A stretch of 64,000 nt of DNA from Desulfobacteraceae bacterium (lineage in GTDB: Bacteria > Desulfobacterota > Desulfobacteria > Desulfobacterales > UBA5852): contig JABZFP010000001.1 of assembly GCA_014237395.1 (NCBI GenBank), positions 1-64,000 on the forward strand, written 5' to 3'. The position numbers and the translations under genes are program-made. Every line of letters begins with the position of its first letter. The first letter of the stretch is position 1. This document shows positions 26,922-38,100 of this stretch, piece by piece. The notes beneath the pieces were generated by a model. The model was not told the origin of the DNA, searched no databases, and was given only the letters and a program-made list of their open reading frames with translations.

Positions 26922-27134
26922 GGTCACAATCTCCCCGTGATAAGCGTGTTGCGGCGGCAAACAGTGTCGGTTCATCGGTAGAGACAACGCACATTGACCG
27001 TCGCAACTGGCCCGCAGCCTTAAACCGGGTCTTCGATCACCTTTTTTGTTAGACTGAAAATAGACCCGAAGTCAAGGAAAACCGCTTTTGACAGGCGTGG
27101 AATGGCTGGAAGACCGATTTCAACGGGAATGCTT

Positions 27135-27980
27135 CTATTGGACGGGGCGATGCGGGCCGGCATGATAAATGGAGCAGGCCGGGAAGGAATAGGCAAAGCC
27201 GTACCAACGGGTGAAGAGTTGAAATGGGCGGTGGCCATCGGTAAAGGCCGCATAGGGAACATCGTCAGACGGATTCATCCGGATGTGCAACCGCCGTCCC
27301 TGCCAGTGATCTTCGATGCCGGTGGCGATATCGACTTTGGGGTAGAAACGTTGGCAATCCGGTGCGACAATCCCCAGACCGATTTCCATTTCGGGAAGAC
27401 GATGATCCGGTGCGCCCATGGTTTTGCGAAAACCCGGCGGCATGGTGTTGCGCACGAAGGGCCGGCTCAGGAACCAGCTTAGCACACGGGCGGTCATCGT
27501 TTGCCGGGAGCGAAAGAGAAGAAGATCGGGGGCGCGCTCAAGGGCATGGCCAACCGTGGTAAGCTGCACCCCCCATGTCGGCATCCGGGCACCGGCCAAC
27601 GGGCCATGCAGCGCTTGGCCCGTGATATGGTCCCAGTAGGACCGCGTCTCATCATCGACGAGCAGCACCAGCCCGTTGTATAGGCCACCGGCGCTGAAAT
27701 GGTGCTGTGCTCCATTGATCCGGGGCGTCAGACCGACGCCGCTGTTGCAGACCACTCAAAACGTAATCAAGAAGGGTTCATCCGCCAAGACACCCTGGGC
27801 CGCATGATGATACGCCATTTGGCGCACCAGCAGAGCGCGTTTTTCTCCGGCCCGTTGAAAGACGATGAGCTGTTCGCGTTTGGGAACGCGGGCCTGGGCG
27901 AGTTGGATGGCGGTATCGGATACGGCGAATCGTCGAAAGAGGTCGGGGCCTTTCAGCATGGCCCGCCGGGCATCAAACAT
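27135..27980 (-). CDS. DUF3179 protein, candidate selenoprotein (in-frame TGA read as Sec)
   Basis: Read through one TGA (27756-27758), the frame gives 281 aa matching DUF3179: KRALLVRQMAYHH, then EPFLITF-U-VVCNSGVGL, HHFSAGGLYNGLVLL, ETRSYWDHITGQALHGPL, and TTVGHAL. Family members have a CPLCNSG-like CxxC at this point, and the TGA falls exactly on the first Cys, making UxxC. A hairpin with a GGTCT loop lies 15 nt downstream (27724-27740), as expected for a bacterial SECIS. The frame before and after the TGA is otherwise clean. The ATG at 27980 has GGAGAA eight bases upstream; the frame is open to a GTG at 28127. Activity is unknown, but a thiol/selenol redox role is plausible. Confidence 0.8.
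27724..27740 (-). ncRNA. Bacterial SECIS-like hairpin in mRNA
   Basis: On the minus strand GGCGTC-GGTCT-GACGCC: a perfect six-pair stem and a five-base loop GGUCU. The stem starts 15 nt after the TGA and the loop 21 nt after. E. coli fdhF has the same GGUCU loop at a similar distance, where SelB binds. It lies inside the coding sequence, as bacterial SECIS elements do. Confidence 0.78.
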
Positions 27981-28145
27981 CACTGGTGGTTCTCCGGGGC
28001 GGTTTGGGTTGCCTTCCATTGTTTCCGCTGCAATGAGGTGCTTCCGACGCTTCCGATCGCACATGCCGAGGGGGGAGCGATGCTCCGGGAGGTCATTCCG
28101 GAAGCGTCCGGGAGGCAATTGATTCACCCTAACTTGATGGTTATG

Positions 28146-28160
28146 CTTGACATAGTCAAG
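28146..28160. promoter_or_regulatory. Short inverted repeat CTTGAC-ATA-GTCAAG
   Basis: A perfect 6-bp inverted repeat between the divergent DUF3179 and pyruvate kinase genes. It contains a TTGACA -35-like box, but no good -10 lies at 17 bases. It could be an operator; support is only the symmetry and position. Confidence 0.25.
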
Positions 28161-28351
28161 GGGGGATGACCATTTGTGCCGTATCCATTGGCAGCTGGGC
28201 CAACGCGCTTTGGCTAAGCGGCGACAGACGGGTAAAGCAGTGGGGGCTTGATCCCATCTGCGATTTTTTGTGCAAACGAAACGTCGGTGCTTTATCGAAT
28301 GTTACATCACAAAGGCCAAATAGAGGGACTATTGGCCCGAAAGGAATCCGG

Positions 28352-29776
28352 ATGCATCGCAAAACAAAAATTATCGCCACGATCGGACCCGCCTCGAACG
28401 ATCGGCCCATGCTCGAAAAACTCGTCGAAGCGGGGATGAATGTGGCCCGTTTGAATTTTTCACACGGCAGCTATGAAACCCATGGCGAGGTGATTCGAAC
28501 CATTCGTTCGATTGCGCGGATGATGAACCGGCCGGTGGGGATTCTGCTGGATCTGCAGGGCCCCAAAATTCGTGTCGGAAAACTGGAGGACGGAAAACCC
28601 GTACGGTTGAAGCGGAACGCCCTTTTTTCGATTACCTCGCGGCCGATAACCGGCACCGTCGACATGGTTTCCACGACCTATCCCAATCTTGCACAGGATG
28701 TGAAAACGGACGATACGATTCTTCTGGATGACGGGTTGATCCGGCTTCAGGTCGTTTCGGTCAATCGCGACACGGTCAATTGCCGGGTGGTCAACGGGGG
28801 CTATTTAAAAGAAAACAAGGGCATCAATTTACCCGGCGTTGCCGTGTCGGCCCCGTCACTGACCGAAAAGGACAAACGCGATGTCAATTTCGGCATTCAA
28901 AACGGGGTCGATTTTTTCGCGCTGTCCTTCGTGCGGACAGCGGATGACCTGCAACAGATCAAAGCCATCATGAAGAAGCAGGGCGTTGCCATTCCCGTAA
29001 TTGCCAAGATCGAGAAGCCGGAGGCGGTTGAAAACCTGGCGTCCATTCTGGAAGCGGCGGACGGGATCATGGTGGCCCGCGGCGACCTCGGGGTGGAGCT
29101 GCATCCCGAACAGGTGCCCACCATTCAAAAGCAGATTATCTACACCACAACGAAAAAAAACAAACCGGTTATCACGGCAACCCAGATGCTTGAAACCATG
29201 AGCACCAATCCGATCCCAACGCGTGCGGAGGCATCCGACGTGGCCAATGCCATCTTCGATGGTACGGATGCGGTCATGCTTTCGGGGGAAACGGCTTCCG
29301 GCCGCTATCCGGTCAAGGCCCTGCGCATGATGGCCAAAATCGCCGATCAAGCCGAAAAGTCGCCTTTCATGAAGTACAACAACCACTTCGAACCGGATTC
29401 ATCCGATTTGATCACCCATGCGGTTGCCCAGTCGGCGGTCAATATCCTCCAGGAAATCAATGCACGCTGCATCGTGGCCTTTTCCGTTTCGGGGAAAACA
29501 TCGAAGCAGATATCCAAGCAGCGTCCGACCGCGCCCGTATTTGCGTTTACATCCCGCAAGGAGATCTATAATCGTCTCGCCCTGGTGTGGGGCGTCACCC
29601 CCATGTATATCCCGAAAATCAATGACGCCAAGCGCCTGGTGGAAAGCAGCGAGCGTCTTCTGCTGGAAAAAAAATGTGTCCAGAAAGGGGATTTGATCGT
29701 TATTGTCATCGGCTTGGGATTGAAAGAGGGATCCACCAACATGATCAAGATCCACCGGGTTGGTGATGATGACTGA
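28352..29776 (+). CDS. pyk: Pyruvate kinase
   Basis: 474 aa, normal length. It starts at ATG with AAGGAA upstream; the frame is open before it, but the family begins RKTKIIATIGPAS. Visible motifs: MNVARLNFSHG, IAKIEKPEAVEN (catalytic Lys region), MVARGDLGVELHPEQVP (metal-binding signature), and ATQMLETM. The C-terminal regulatory domain (SAVNILQEINARCIVAFSVSG) is present. It converts PEP and ADP to pyruvate and ATP in the last glycolytic step. It is transcribed alone and ends 14 bp before a MITE. Confidence 0.97.
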   Translation: MHRKTKIIATIGPASNDRPMLEKLVEAGMNVARLNFSHGSYETHGEVIRTIRSIARMMNRPVGILLDLQGPKIRVGKLEDGKPVRLKRNALFSITSRPITGTVDMVSTTYPNLAQDVKTDDTILLDDGLIRLQVVSVNRDTVNCRVVNGGYLKENKGINLPGVAVSAPSLTEKDKRDVNFGIQNGVDFFALSFVRTADDLQQIKAIMKKQGVAIPVIAKIEKPEAVENLASILEAADGIMVARGDLGVELHPEQVPTIQKQIIYTTTKKNKPVITATQMLETMSTNPIPTRAEASDVANAIFDGTDAVMLSGETASGRYPVKALRMMAKIADQAEKSPFMKYNNHFEPDSSDLITHAVAQSAVNILQEINARCIVAFSVSGKTSKQISKQRPTAPVFAFTSRKEIYNRLALVWGVTPMYIPKINDAKRLVESSERLLLEKKCVQKGDLIVIVIGLGLKEGSTNMIKIHRVGDDD

Positions 29777-29789
29777 TGACGGTGGCCTT

Positions 29790-30051
29790 TAACCCGAACA
29801 TTTCATGAAATTTTTTCTACGCCATAAATTTTATGCAAATATTCAGTGGTCTAAAAGCGATTCGGGGTATAATTTTCAGTTGACACCTTGTACCCTTGGC
29901 CGATTTTGAAAATCATAGAAAATATTTCACCCTGCGGGCGCGCCCGAGATGCCCAGTGGCCGCGTTATCATGGGCTTGCGGCAGCATTCGTAAAGCGGCG
30001 CCCCTGATGCCTCGCCAATGAACATCTCGAACGCGTGAAGTATTCGGGCTA
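29790..30051. mobile_element. MITE copy 3 (262 bp, complete)
   Basis: Complete element with TA at both ends, left TTAACCCGAACATTTCA and right TGAAGTATTCGGGCTAA as inverted repeats. Colinear with copy 1 throughout. It sits just downstream of pyk, between it and the convergent diadenylate cyclase gene, where its ends could affect transcription termination. No coding capacity. Confidence 0.85.
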
Positions 30052-30129
30052 AACACCGCGAGGCGAGGTGTGCAACCGGCTTTTGGCAGACGGTCCTTAA
30101 TGGAGGAGGCCTGATCGAGGACCGGGCCT

Positions 30130-31584
30130 TCAGGGGGAAATAAAGAGCTGGCGCGGGCGCACCGTGTAGGTGATCAGAATGCTGTTTTCCTGACCCGGGG
30201 CCAATCGCAGCGATGCCGGAACGAGGGCCAGGGCGGTTCGCAGTTTGCCGGACTCCTGCAGCCCATCCACCGGCACCTTGGCCGTGTAGATGGTATCCAT
30301 TTCATTCAGCAGGAGTTGCCCGCCGGTGACCTCCACCGTCTCCGGGTCGAGACGGACCGACCGTACCAGAATCCCCGGCGGCAGGGTTCCGGTCCAGTCG
30401 ACTTGCACCGGCAACCGCTTCTGACCGATGGTGTCCACCATGATATCGATGCTGCTGGGCTCCACTTTCTTGAGTGAGGCGCCCGGCGGGAGAATGATAT
30501 CGTCTTCCGTAATCGTCAGACTGTTCCGTCCGGCAACGGCTTTGCTCAAATCAAAGCGCACCTTGATCTGGTTGGGATCGAGCCGGTTGATGAGCTGCAG
30601 CGATCCACTCAGTTGGATTCGGACCGACGTGCTGGAGCTTTCGATGATTTCCAAACGCGCGTCGCGTTTGACAAACTCGATGGGAACCTCCACCGTGGTC
30701 AGGCTGCGAACAAACCCCAGGGAATAACTGTACCAGACACTGCTGACGACCAACAGGGACAAACCGAACGCGATGGCCGCCGAACGTCTGTCATTGACGG
30801 CGCGCCGGGATGAATCGCTTGCCATGCCCGTATGCTGGCGCAGACGTTTTTCCAGCTGAGCGGCATCCTTAACCGTTTCGACCTGGCCCATATGCGCCAG
30901 GCTGACTTCTCCGCGCTCCTCGGAAACGACCAGCACCAGCGCATCCGAACGCTCCGTCAAACCGATGGCCGCCCGGTGCCGTGTGCCAAACCGCATGGGA
31001 AGGTCGGAACGTTCCGTGAGGGGCAGGATGGCCGCCACGCGGTTGATCTGATTGCCCTGAATCACGGCGGCGCCATCATGGACGGGATTGTCCGGCCAAA
31101 AGATGCTCTCGATCATTTCACGGGACACTTCGCCATTCCAGGATACACTATTCTGAATCGCCGCATCGACAGGTTGGCGCCCGGGGAGAACGATCAGGGC
31201 CCCGATTCTTTTGCGCGCCAACTGATAGACACTGCCCGCGATAATCTCCACCGGTGTCACGATCGGTTTCGTCGATACATGCCACAGGATGTCTTTGATG
31301 CCTTTGGCTTGGAATAAGCTGCGAATTTCATAGCGAAAGACAATCAGGACGCCGATGGCGGTAAGGGCGGCAATACCCTGCAGGACCGTGTGCGTGAGAA
31401 TCATGCTGGATATGGAAACGATTTGCTGGACGATCAGCAGCACGAAGATGAACACCACCACCAAGAACAGGCGGGTTCCGCGTAAAATGATATACAGGCG
31501 GAAAAGAATGTAGCTGTTGAGGAGGATATCCAGGACATCCTGCCACCGTATGATCGCTAAAAGTTTTTCCAGGAAAAGGGGCAT
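30130..31584 (-). CDS. Membrane diadenylate cyclase fused to YbbR repeats (CdaA-CdaR fusion)
   Basis: 484 aa. Residues ~20-90 hold three membrane helices (LYIILRGTRLFLVVVFIFVL, ILTHTVLQGIAALTAIGVLI). Residues ~105-245 are a DisA_N cyclase with the DGA motif (PVHDGAAVIQ) and RHR motif (GTRHRAAIGL) that make c-di-AMP from two ATP. A fourth helix (~270-290, AFGLSLLVVSSVWYSYSLG) exports the C-terminal part, which contains two YbbR-type beta repeats. In Firmicutes CdaA and its regulator CdaR (YbbR) are separate genes; here one chain does both. It lies four bases after the DUF2914 gene. Confidence 0.88.
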   Translation of the reverse strand: MPLFLEKLLAIIRWQDVLDILLNSYILFRLYIILRGTRLFLVVVFIFVLLIVQQIVSISSMILTHTVLQGIAALTAIGVLIVFRYEIRSLFQAKGIKDILWHVSTKPIVTPVEIIAGSVYQLARKRIGALIVLPGRQPVDAAIQNSVSWNGEVSREMIESIFWPDNPVHDGAAVIQGNQINRVAAILPLTERSDLPMRFGTRHRAAIGLTERSDALVLVVSEERGEVSLAHMGQVETVKDAAQLEKRLRQHTGMASDSSRRAVNDRRSAAIAFGLSLLVVSSVWYSYSLGFVRSLTTVEVPIEFVKRDARLEIIESSSTSVRIQLSGSLQLINRLDPNQIKVRFDLSKAVAGRNSLTITEDDIILPPGASLKKVEPSSIDIMVDTIGQKRLPVQVDWTGTLPPGILVRSVRLDPETVEVTGGQLLLNEMDTIYTAKVPVDGLQESGKLRTALALVPASLRLAPGQENSILITYTVRPRQLFISP

Positions 31585-31588
31585 GGCC

Positions 31589-32035
31589 TCAGTCCGTTAT
31601 ACTGAAGCGGAGAACCCGCAGGAAATTGCCATCGGCGTCGCGAATTTCTACCCGCCAGACCCCTTTATCGGCTTCGCGCAGTTGGATGCTGCTGACCGAC
31701 GACCAACGCGGTGGCTTTAAGACCAGTTTTTTACGGAATACGAGTTTGTCCTGACGGATCCAGTCGTGGAAAATGCTGGTTTGTTCCGGTACGTGATCGA
31801 AAGCCGTGAAGCACATGACGCTTCCTGTTCGGACGGAAAAAACCACACTTGGATTGAAGGGCTTGAAGGCTTCCAGTGTTTCACACATCACCGCTTCCGA
31901 GAGGTGCAAGGGATTCGGCGGCAGCTCGTCGGTTTCTTCGGCCCTGGCTGCCGGGGCATATCCGATTGTCAGACTTGCCGCGAGCAGACCGATGCCCAGC
32001 AGCAACTGGCACCCTATCATCCATCGTTTCATCAT
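31589..32035 (-). CDS. DUF2914-type exported protein
   Basis: 148 aa with a signal peptide (MKRWMIGCQLLLGIGLLAAS, cleavage near APAARAEE). The mature part matches DUF2914: EAVMCETLEAFKPFNPSVVFS, VMCFTAFDHV, IFHDWIRQDKLVF and WRVEIRDADGNFLRVLRFSI. The domain is a small beta-sandwich of unknown role found in exported proteins of Desulfobacterota. It precedes the diadenylate cyclase gene by four bases, so the two share a transcript. Confidence 0.78.
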   Translation of the reverse strand: MMKRWMIGCQLLLGIGLLAASLTIGYAPAARAEETDELPPNPLHLSEAVMCETLEAFKPFNPSVVFSVRTGSVMCFTAFDHVPEQTSIFHDWIRQDKLVFRKKLVLKPPRWSSVSSIQLREADKGVWRVEIRDADGNFLRVLRFSITD

Positions 32036-32184
32036 GCGATATTCATGACCAGAATGGCAGGCATGTCAACCTTATTTTTATACGGCTGTCGTCCGGAACG
32101 GGATCGGGCCGGAGAGATAACACGGCCCAATAAGCAGGATATGGCGTTATCGTCAAGAACCTTTTGGTAAACACACGGCCGCAC

Positions 32185-35100
32185 TCAACGGCCGGCCGCA
32201 TAGCGTTCCGGCTTGAAGGCGCGTATCAGGCGGTCTTCCATGACTGCTTCGTAACCACGCATCGTGGCCAGGACCGTCCCGTCCTGGTCGATAAACGTGA
32301 AATCGCCAACGAGTTTATGCCGGGAAACGTCGCGCACGACGAGAACGGCCTGAACGGGGTGGTCGGGAAAGCGGCGGCAGTATTGGCGGTAGGCGGCACT
32401 GAAACTGGGCAGGGAAACACGCCCGGTTTCTTCGTAACACCAAAGGCTCGCCATCTGGAAAGCGCCATCCATCACCAATGGATCGGCAATCCAACGATTG
32501 CGGGGCGGCTTTTGAATCCAGGCGCCGGGCGTGGGGGCGGTACTGAGATCGGCCAGCATGCCGTTCGGGGTGCAGGCCCGCACGCGGCGAATACCCTGCA
32601 GGGCGTGGCCATGAAAAAGGATGTCGGCATAGATACGGGTCACGTCGCGGCCATAGGCGGCATTGCGCAAATCCGCCGGGATGTCGAATACCGGTGCCGA
32701 TGGCAGGCGGTCCGTCAATAGCGCCGTGGCCTTGGAATGAATCACCTCGGCGCCGGCCGCCATACCGTTCCGGAGTTCGAGGTTGACCGTGATGCCGTCG
32801 CCATTTGATTCGGCGGCCGAAGTTAGCACCCGGATTGGACGTTGGTGATCGTCCAGCACAATGCCTTTCAGCAAGCGCATGGCATCGAGGCCGGCCAATT
32901 GGAAACCGGGATTGTTGTGCAGGGCGCCATGCCCGAACCATTCCGCCATCAACGCAAAGGGAACCACCGGTTTGCCGTCCAGGCGATGATGGTCGAGAAT
33001 GGGGTAGCGTTCGAGATTCAATTCGCTGATATAAACAGTGCTCAGCCCGGCCGCCGCATTGTCGCCGGGGCTGGCGGCCGGCTCGGCCGCAATGGGGGGG
33101 GAAATGGAAAGGGACGCGGATGGCAGCTCCGATCCGATGACAACTTCCACCGGACGGGACTGACCGGCGGTTAGTTCAGACACAAAGGCTTCAGCCCCCT
33201 GTTCGATCGGAATCAGGGCGATGTCTTTCGCCCGGAAGGCCTTCTTGTGGGCGGCTGTCACCATCCCCCCGTCCCAGGGGCCCCAGTTGATCGATCGGAC
33301 CAGGCAATCTTTTCGCTGCGCCGCTTCAGCAACGGCCATTTTGTTCAAAACTTCATTGGCAACCGCATAATCCACCTGGCCGATGTTGCCAAAACGGGCG
33401 GCTACCGAAGAAAAAAGAACGATATAGCGCAGGGGATCCGTCCGGGTCGCCGCGAGCAGGTTCTCCAGACCTTCAACTTTCGTACTGAATACCTGATGAA
33501 ATTCTTCCGCCGATTTGTCGCTGATCAAACGGTCCCGCAGAACGCCGGCACCATGGACAAGGGCTTTGATCGGGCCATGGACCAGTCGGACATCGTTTAA
33601 AATGGCCCGGACTTTATCGGCATCGCGGATATCCAATGACACATAGCGGGCATCGGCACCCGCCGCCTTGAGCGCTGTCAGGCTGTGCTGAATCTCGCGG
33701 TTGCTCCGAAAACGGTGATAGCTTTCCTGAACGGTTTGGGGCGTCGGGCGCGTTGCGGCATATTCATTGGCGATGATGGCTTTTTTAAGATCGGCTTCGC
33801 TTTCCAGCCCTTTCAGCCAAACCGGCTCCGGGAAGGGGGCCGGGGAGCGCCCTAAAAGAATCAGGGTCAGCGCCCGCTGATGCGCCAGTGCCGCGGCGGT
33901 AGCTGCTGTAACACCGCGGGCACCTCCGGATATGATGACCACATCACCATCGTCGAGCGCGAATGTCTCTTGAGGACCGTCATCCAAGGGGGCTGGTTTC
34001 AAATCCAATGTCACGCGTCGCTGGCATTGCCACCCAATTTCGACAGGCGCGGATGGCGTGGGATGAAACAATTCTTCGACCACTTCTTTTGCAATGGCGG
34101 GGTTGTCCCGCCAGTTGGCATCGATATCCAAGGCGCGGCAGGTAACGTCCGGCCACTCGATGGCGGCTGTTTTGGCAAATCCGGCGAGCCCGCCCTGGTA
34201 GGGTAGCTGTTCGTGCAGCCCCTCGACACCAAAGGTGCCGTCCATGCGGCTGATGGTGGCCAGCACCGCCCCGCTTTCCTGACCGCTGGCTTGCAGCGAG
34301 GGCCCCAGATGATGGAGCAAATCAAACGCGCCCGCCAGAAATTGCTTGAGCCGTCCGGGAGCATCCGCGCCAGGATATTCGGCGTCACAGAGCAGGATCA
34401 AACCGGCGGCTTCGGGCAATTGCTGGCGATGCTTGAGAATGTCATAAGAGATTTGAACGGTCGGAAGCCCCCTGGCAGCCAGTTGATCGGCGAGGGCATG
34501 GGACAAACCGGCTTTGTCCGTCGTGATGAAAATTTTTCGTTGGTCGGGAACCGTAAGGGCGGGACTCGCCTGCCGCGGGGTGTCGACGACCGTCAGCTCG
34601 CGCCGCAACAGCTGTGTCGCGGGAGGTTCAAGTGTCGCAGCGACTGGTTCGGGAGGCTGGACGCTGTCAGCCTCGACAGCAATCGGATCGCTGTGATCGA
34701 TCGCTTGGCGCTCTCCCGACAGCATCGCGGCAATCTGCCCCAATGTTTTGAGCTCCGCCATTTCATCCGGCGCAATGGCCGGGAAATCGGTCAGGCGATC
34801 CTCCATGGCGGACAGGATTTCGACCCGTTTGATGGAGTCGATACCCAAGTCGGACTCGATCGCCATATCGGCTGAAAGCATTTCGATGGGGTAGCCGGTG
34901 AGTTCGCTGACGACCGCCATCAGGGCATCGTGAACATGCGTCAGGGCGGTTCCCGCTGACACGGGTTGCGGTAAGTCGGATGGGGCCGGGGGGGTTGCAG
35001 GGGCAGTACCCCCGCTTTTTTCCAGGCGGGCGGCGATCTGGCCCAACGTTTTAAGTTCCGCCATTTCGTCCGGTGCAATCGCCGGGAAATCGGTCAGGCG

Positions 35101-38100
35101 ATCCTCCATGGCGGACAGGATTTCGACCCGTTTGATGGAGTCGATACCCAAGTCGGACTCGATCGCCATATCGTCCGAAAGCATTTCGGCGGGGTAGCCG
35201 GTAAGTTCACTGACCACCTCTCGCAAAACGGCGGCGATATCCGTGGTGCCGGCGGTGGTTTTGGCATCGCCAACCGGCGCGCGGCTGCTTCCGGTGGCAT
35301 CCGAAGACGCGCCGGACGGCATTTGGGCCAAATAGCCTGCGACTTGGCCAAGCGTCTGAAAGGAGGCGATGGTATCGGGTGTTACAGGCGGCAGGGCCGG
35401 TAGCGTTTCTTCCATTTTCGATAGAATTTCCACCCGTTTGATGGAATCGATACCGAGATCGGACTCGATATGCATGTCCATTTCCAGCATATCGACCGGA
35501 TAGCCGGTGAGTTCGCTGACCACGGCCAGCAGCGTTTGCGCAACGTGATCATGGCCGTTTGCCGGGGGTGTTTCAGGCCCGGGTTCAGGTTGCCGCGATT
35601 GATGATCGGGGGCCGGCATGTCTGGTTGCGGCGGCGGCTGACCTGCTGCGGCAGGGGACGCAGGGGGGCTGACGGTGGTGGCGGCAGATGTCGATTCGGC
35701 TGCCAAAGGCACGCTGCCGTTCAGCGCGGCTTCTGCGAAACGGCGGGAGCTTTCCATCATTTCCTGCAGTGTCCGACTGGCTTGCTGCTGGGTATCGAGA
35801 AATTTCTGATGGGCTTCTACGGTTTGGGTCTGTAGGGATTGCAGGGACTGTAGACCCTGCTGAACCACTTGCAGGGCTTGCAATACGGGATGGTTTGGAT
35901 GGCTCACGGAATAACTCACAGTTTTCGGGTTGGCACCGCGGATGGGGTCCGTGGTTTGGTGATCAATGGTTGCTGCTTGTTTTTCTCCCGTCGCTGATGG
36001 GAGGGACGTCGCGAGGTTAAGCCGTGCCGTCGATGGCTGTTCGGACGAAAGGCTTTTTGCCGCTGCAGCCGTCGCTGCGGCTGTCGGGCTGCCGGTACGA
36101 CGGGGAGCGCGTTTCGGTTGTGGTGGACGATAGTTGGCGCCGGATATGGGGATTCTCATTTTTGACGGCGGTGGCGGTTCTTCCCGGGACTCCCATTCGT
36201 CCCAGGAGATGGGACACCCTAACGCCGCCAGCTGGCAGAGCAGAAGGGCGAGGTCGGCGATGCCAAATTTTTTCCCGTTGCTGGCATCCATGGCCAGGGC
36301 GTGAAAGTCACGGCCTTTCAAAATAGCGCGCACCAAGCCGGTGAGAACTGTTTTCGGGCCGACTTCAACAAATATCCGGCCGCCATCGGCGTATAAGGTT
36401 TCGACTTCGCCGATAAAATTGACCGGATTGCGCAAATGGTCGCCGAGCAGGGCGCGAATGGCCTCCGGACCGGTCGGATAAGGCGCTCCGCTGGTATTGC
36501 TGTATACGACTGTTTCCGAAGGATTTACGGCAACGGATTGTAAAGCGGCGGCAAAAGGTTTCCGTGCGCTTTCCACCAGGCGGCTGTGAAAGGCGGCGGA
36601 TACCGGCAGGCGCACCGTGCGGTATTGATGGGTTTTGCAAACGGTTTCGGCATGGCGGACGGCTTCACGGGTTCCGGAGAGGATGCCTTGGTTGGGACTG
36701 TTGCGATTCGCCAGGACCACATCCAGTTTTTCATCCTCAATCAGTCGATCCAGGTCTGCCAGCGGTGCCTTGACCGCCAGCATGGCACCATTGGGTTCGC
36801 CGGGTGCTCCTCCCGCCTCGGCCATAAGGCGGCCGCGCAGGGCGGACAGGTCGTGCAAGGTGGCCTCATCGATCCAGCCGGCACTGTAAAGAGCGGTCAA
36901 CTCGCCGTAACTGTGGCCGCAGGTGGCCTCGGGCGTCAGCCCGAACCGCCTGAGAATTTTTTCCATGGCAACGCTGACGGCGCCGATGGCCGGCTGGGCA
37001 ACGGCGGTATGGCGCAGGGCCTCATCAGCGTGCTGCCGGTCCGCCTTGGTCTGATGGGGCAAAGGGAAAATGAAATCAGTGAGCGGTGCCTCGCCGGAGA
37101 AATGGCGGGCTGCCGACTCCAGGGTTTCCATGGCCTCCGGAAACCAGGTCACCAGATCGTGTCCCATGTGCAGATATTGGCTGCCCTGTCCTGGAAATAC
37201 AAATGCCAGGCGGCCGGGGCGGGGGCCCAGGCCAAAAAAACTGGAGGACGTTTGCCACGCGGCGGCGCCATCGTTGTCTTCCAGGGCCTTTTCCGTCTCA
37301 TCGAAAACCGATGCCGTGTTCCAATGCGGCCCATGAGCGTCTTCCTCGCAACGCAACACCATCATCAGGCGATAGGGGTGCTCGGCGTTGTATGTCTGGC
37401 GGCTTTTTCGCGCATGGTGCGGCAGGATTTCCGGCGGGCAGTCGTTCAGACCGGTCTTGATTTCCTGAAACGCGGTTTTTAGTGTTGCCAGGGTATCATC
37501 CGATAGGGCCAGAATCTCAATGGAGCCATCCCAGGCAACGTCCAGTCGACGGGCGTCGTACTCCTCAAGCACCACATGGAAATTGCTTCCGCCAAAACCA
37601 AAGGCACTGACACCGGCCCGGCGCGGGCTGTCGTTCGTGCGAAACCAGGGGCGTGTTTTTGCGTTCAGGAAAAACGGACTCTTTTCGAGCGCGAGATCCG
37701 GGTCGGGATCATCGGCTTTAAGGGTCGGGGGAAGAATTTTGTTCTGCAGGGCGAGCACCGTCTTGATCATACCGGCGGCTCCGGCGGCGGCCTTGGTATG
37801 ACCGATCATGGATTTCACCGAACCGAGGGCGCAATAAGGGGTGGTACCGGCATCGCCGAACATTTTTTTCAAGGCCTCGATTTCGGTTTTATCGCCCACG
37901 CGTGTTCCGGTGCCATGCGCTTCGATCAGACCGACGGTTTCCGGTGCAATGTCAGCTGCGGCGTACGCCTTTCGCAGCGCTTTCAATTGGCCTTCGGCGC
38001 GCGGTGCGTAGATGCTTTGGGATTTGCCGTCACTGCTGGAGCCGATGCCCTTCAAAACGGCCAGGATGCGGTCTCCGTCGGCTTCGGCATCGGACAGCCG

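Noticed and set aside
27756..27758. A simple nonsense mutation splitting the DUF3179 gene
   Set aside because: The stop replaces the motif Cys exactly and is followed by a SECIS-like hairpin at the right distance, while the rest of the frame shows no decay. It remains the main alternative.
28166..28351. A longer pyruvate kinase start
   Set aside because: The family begins at RKTKIIATIGPAS, and AAGGAA precedes the ATG at 28352.
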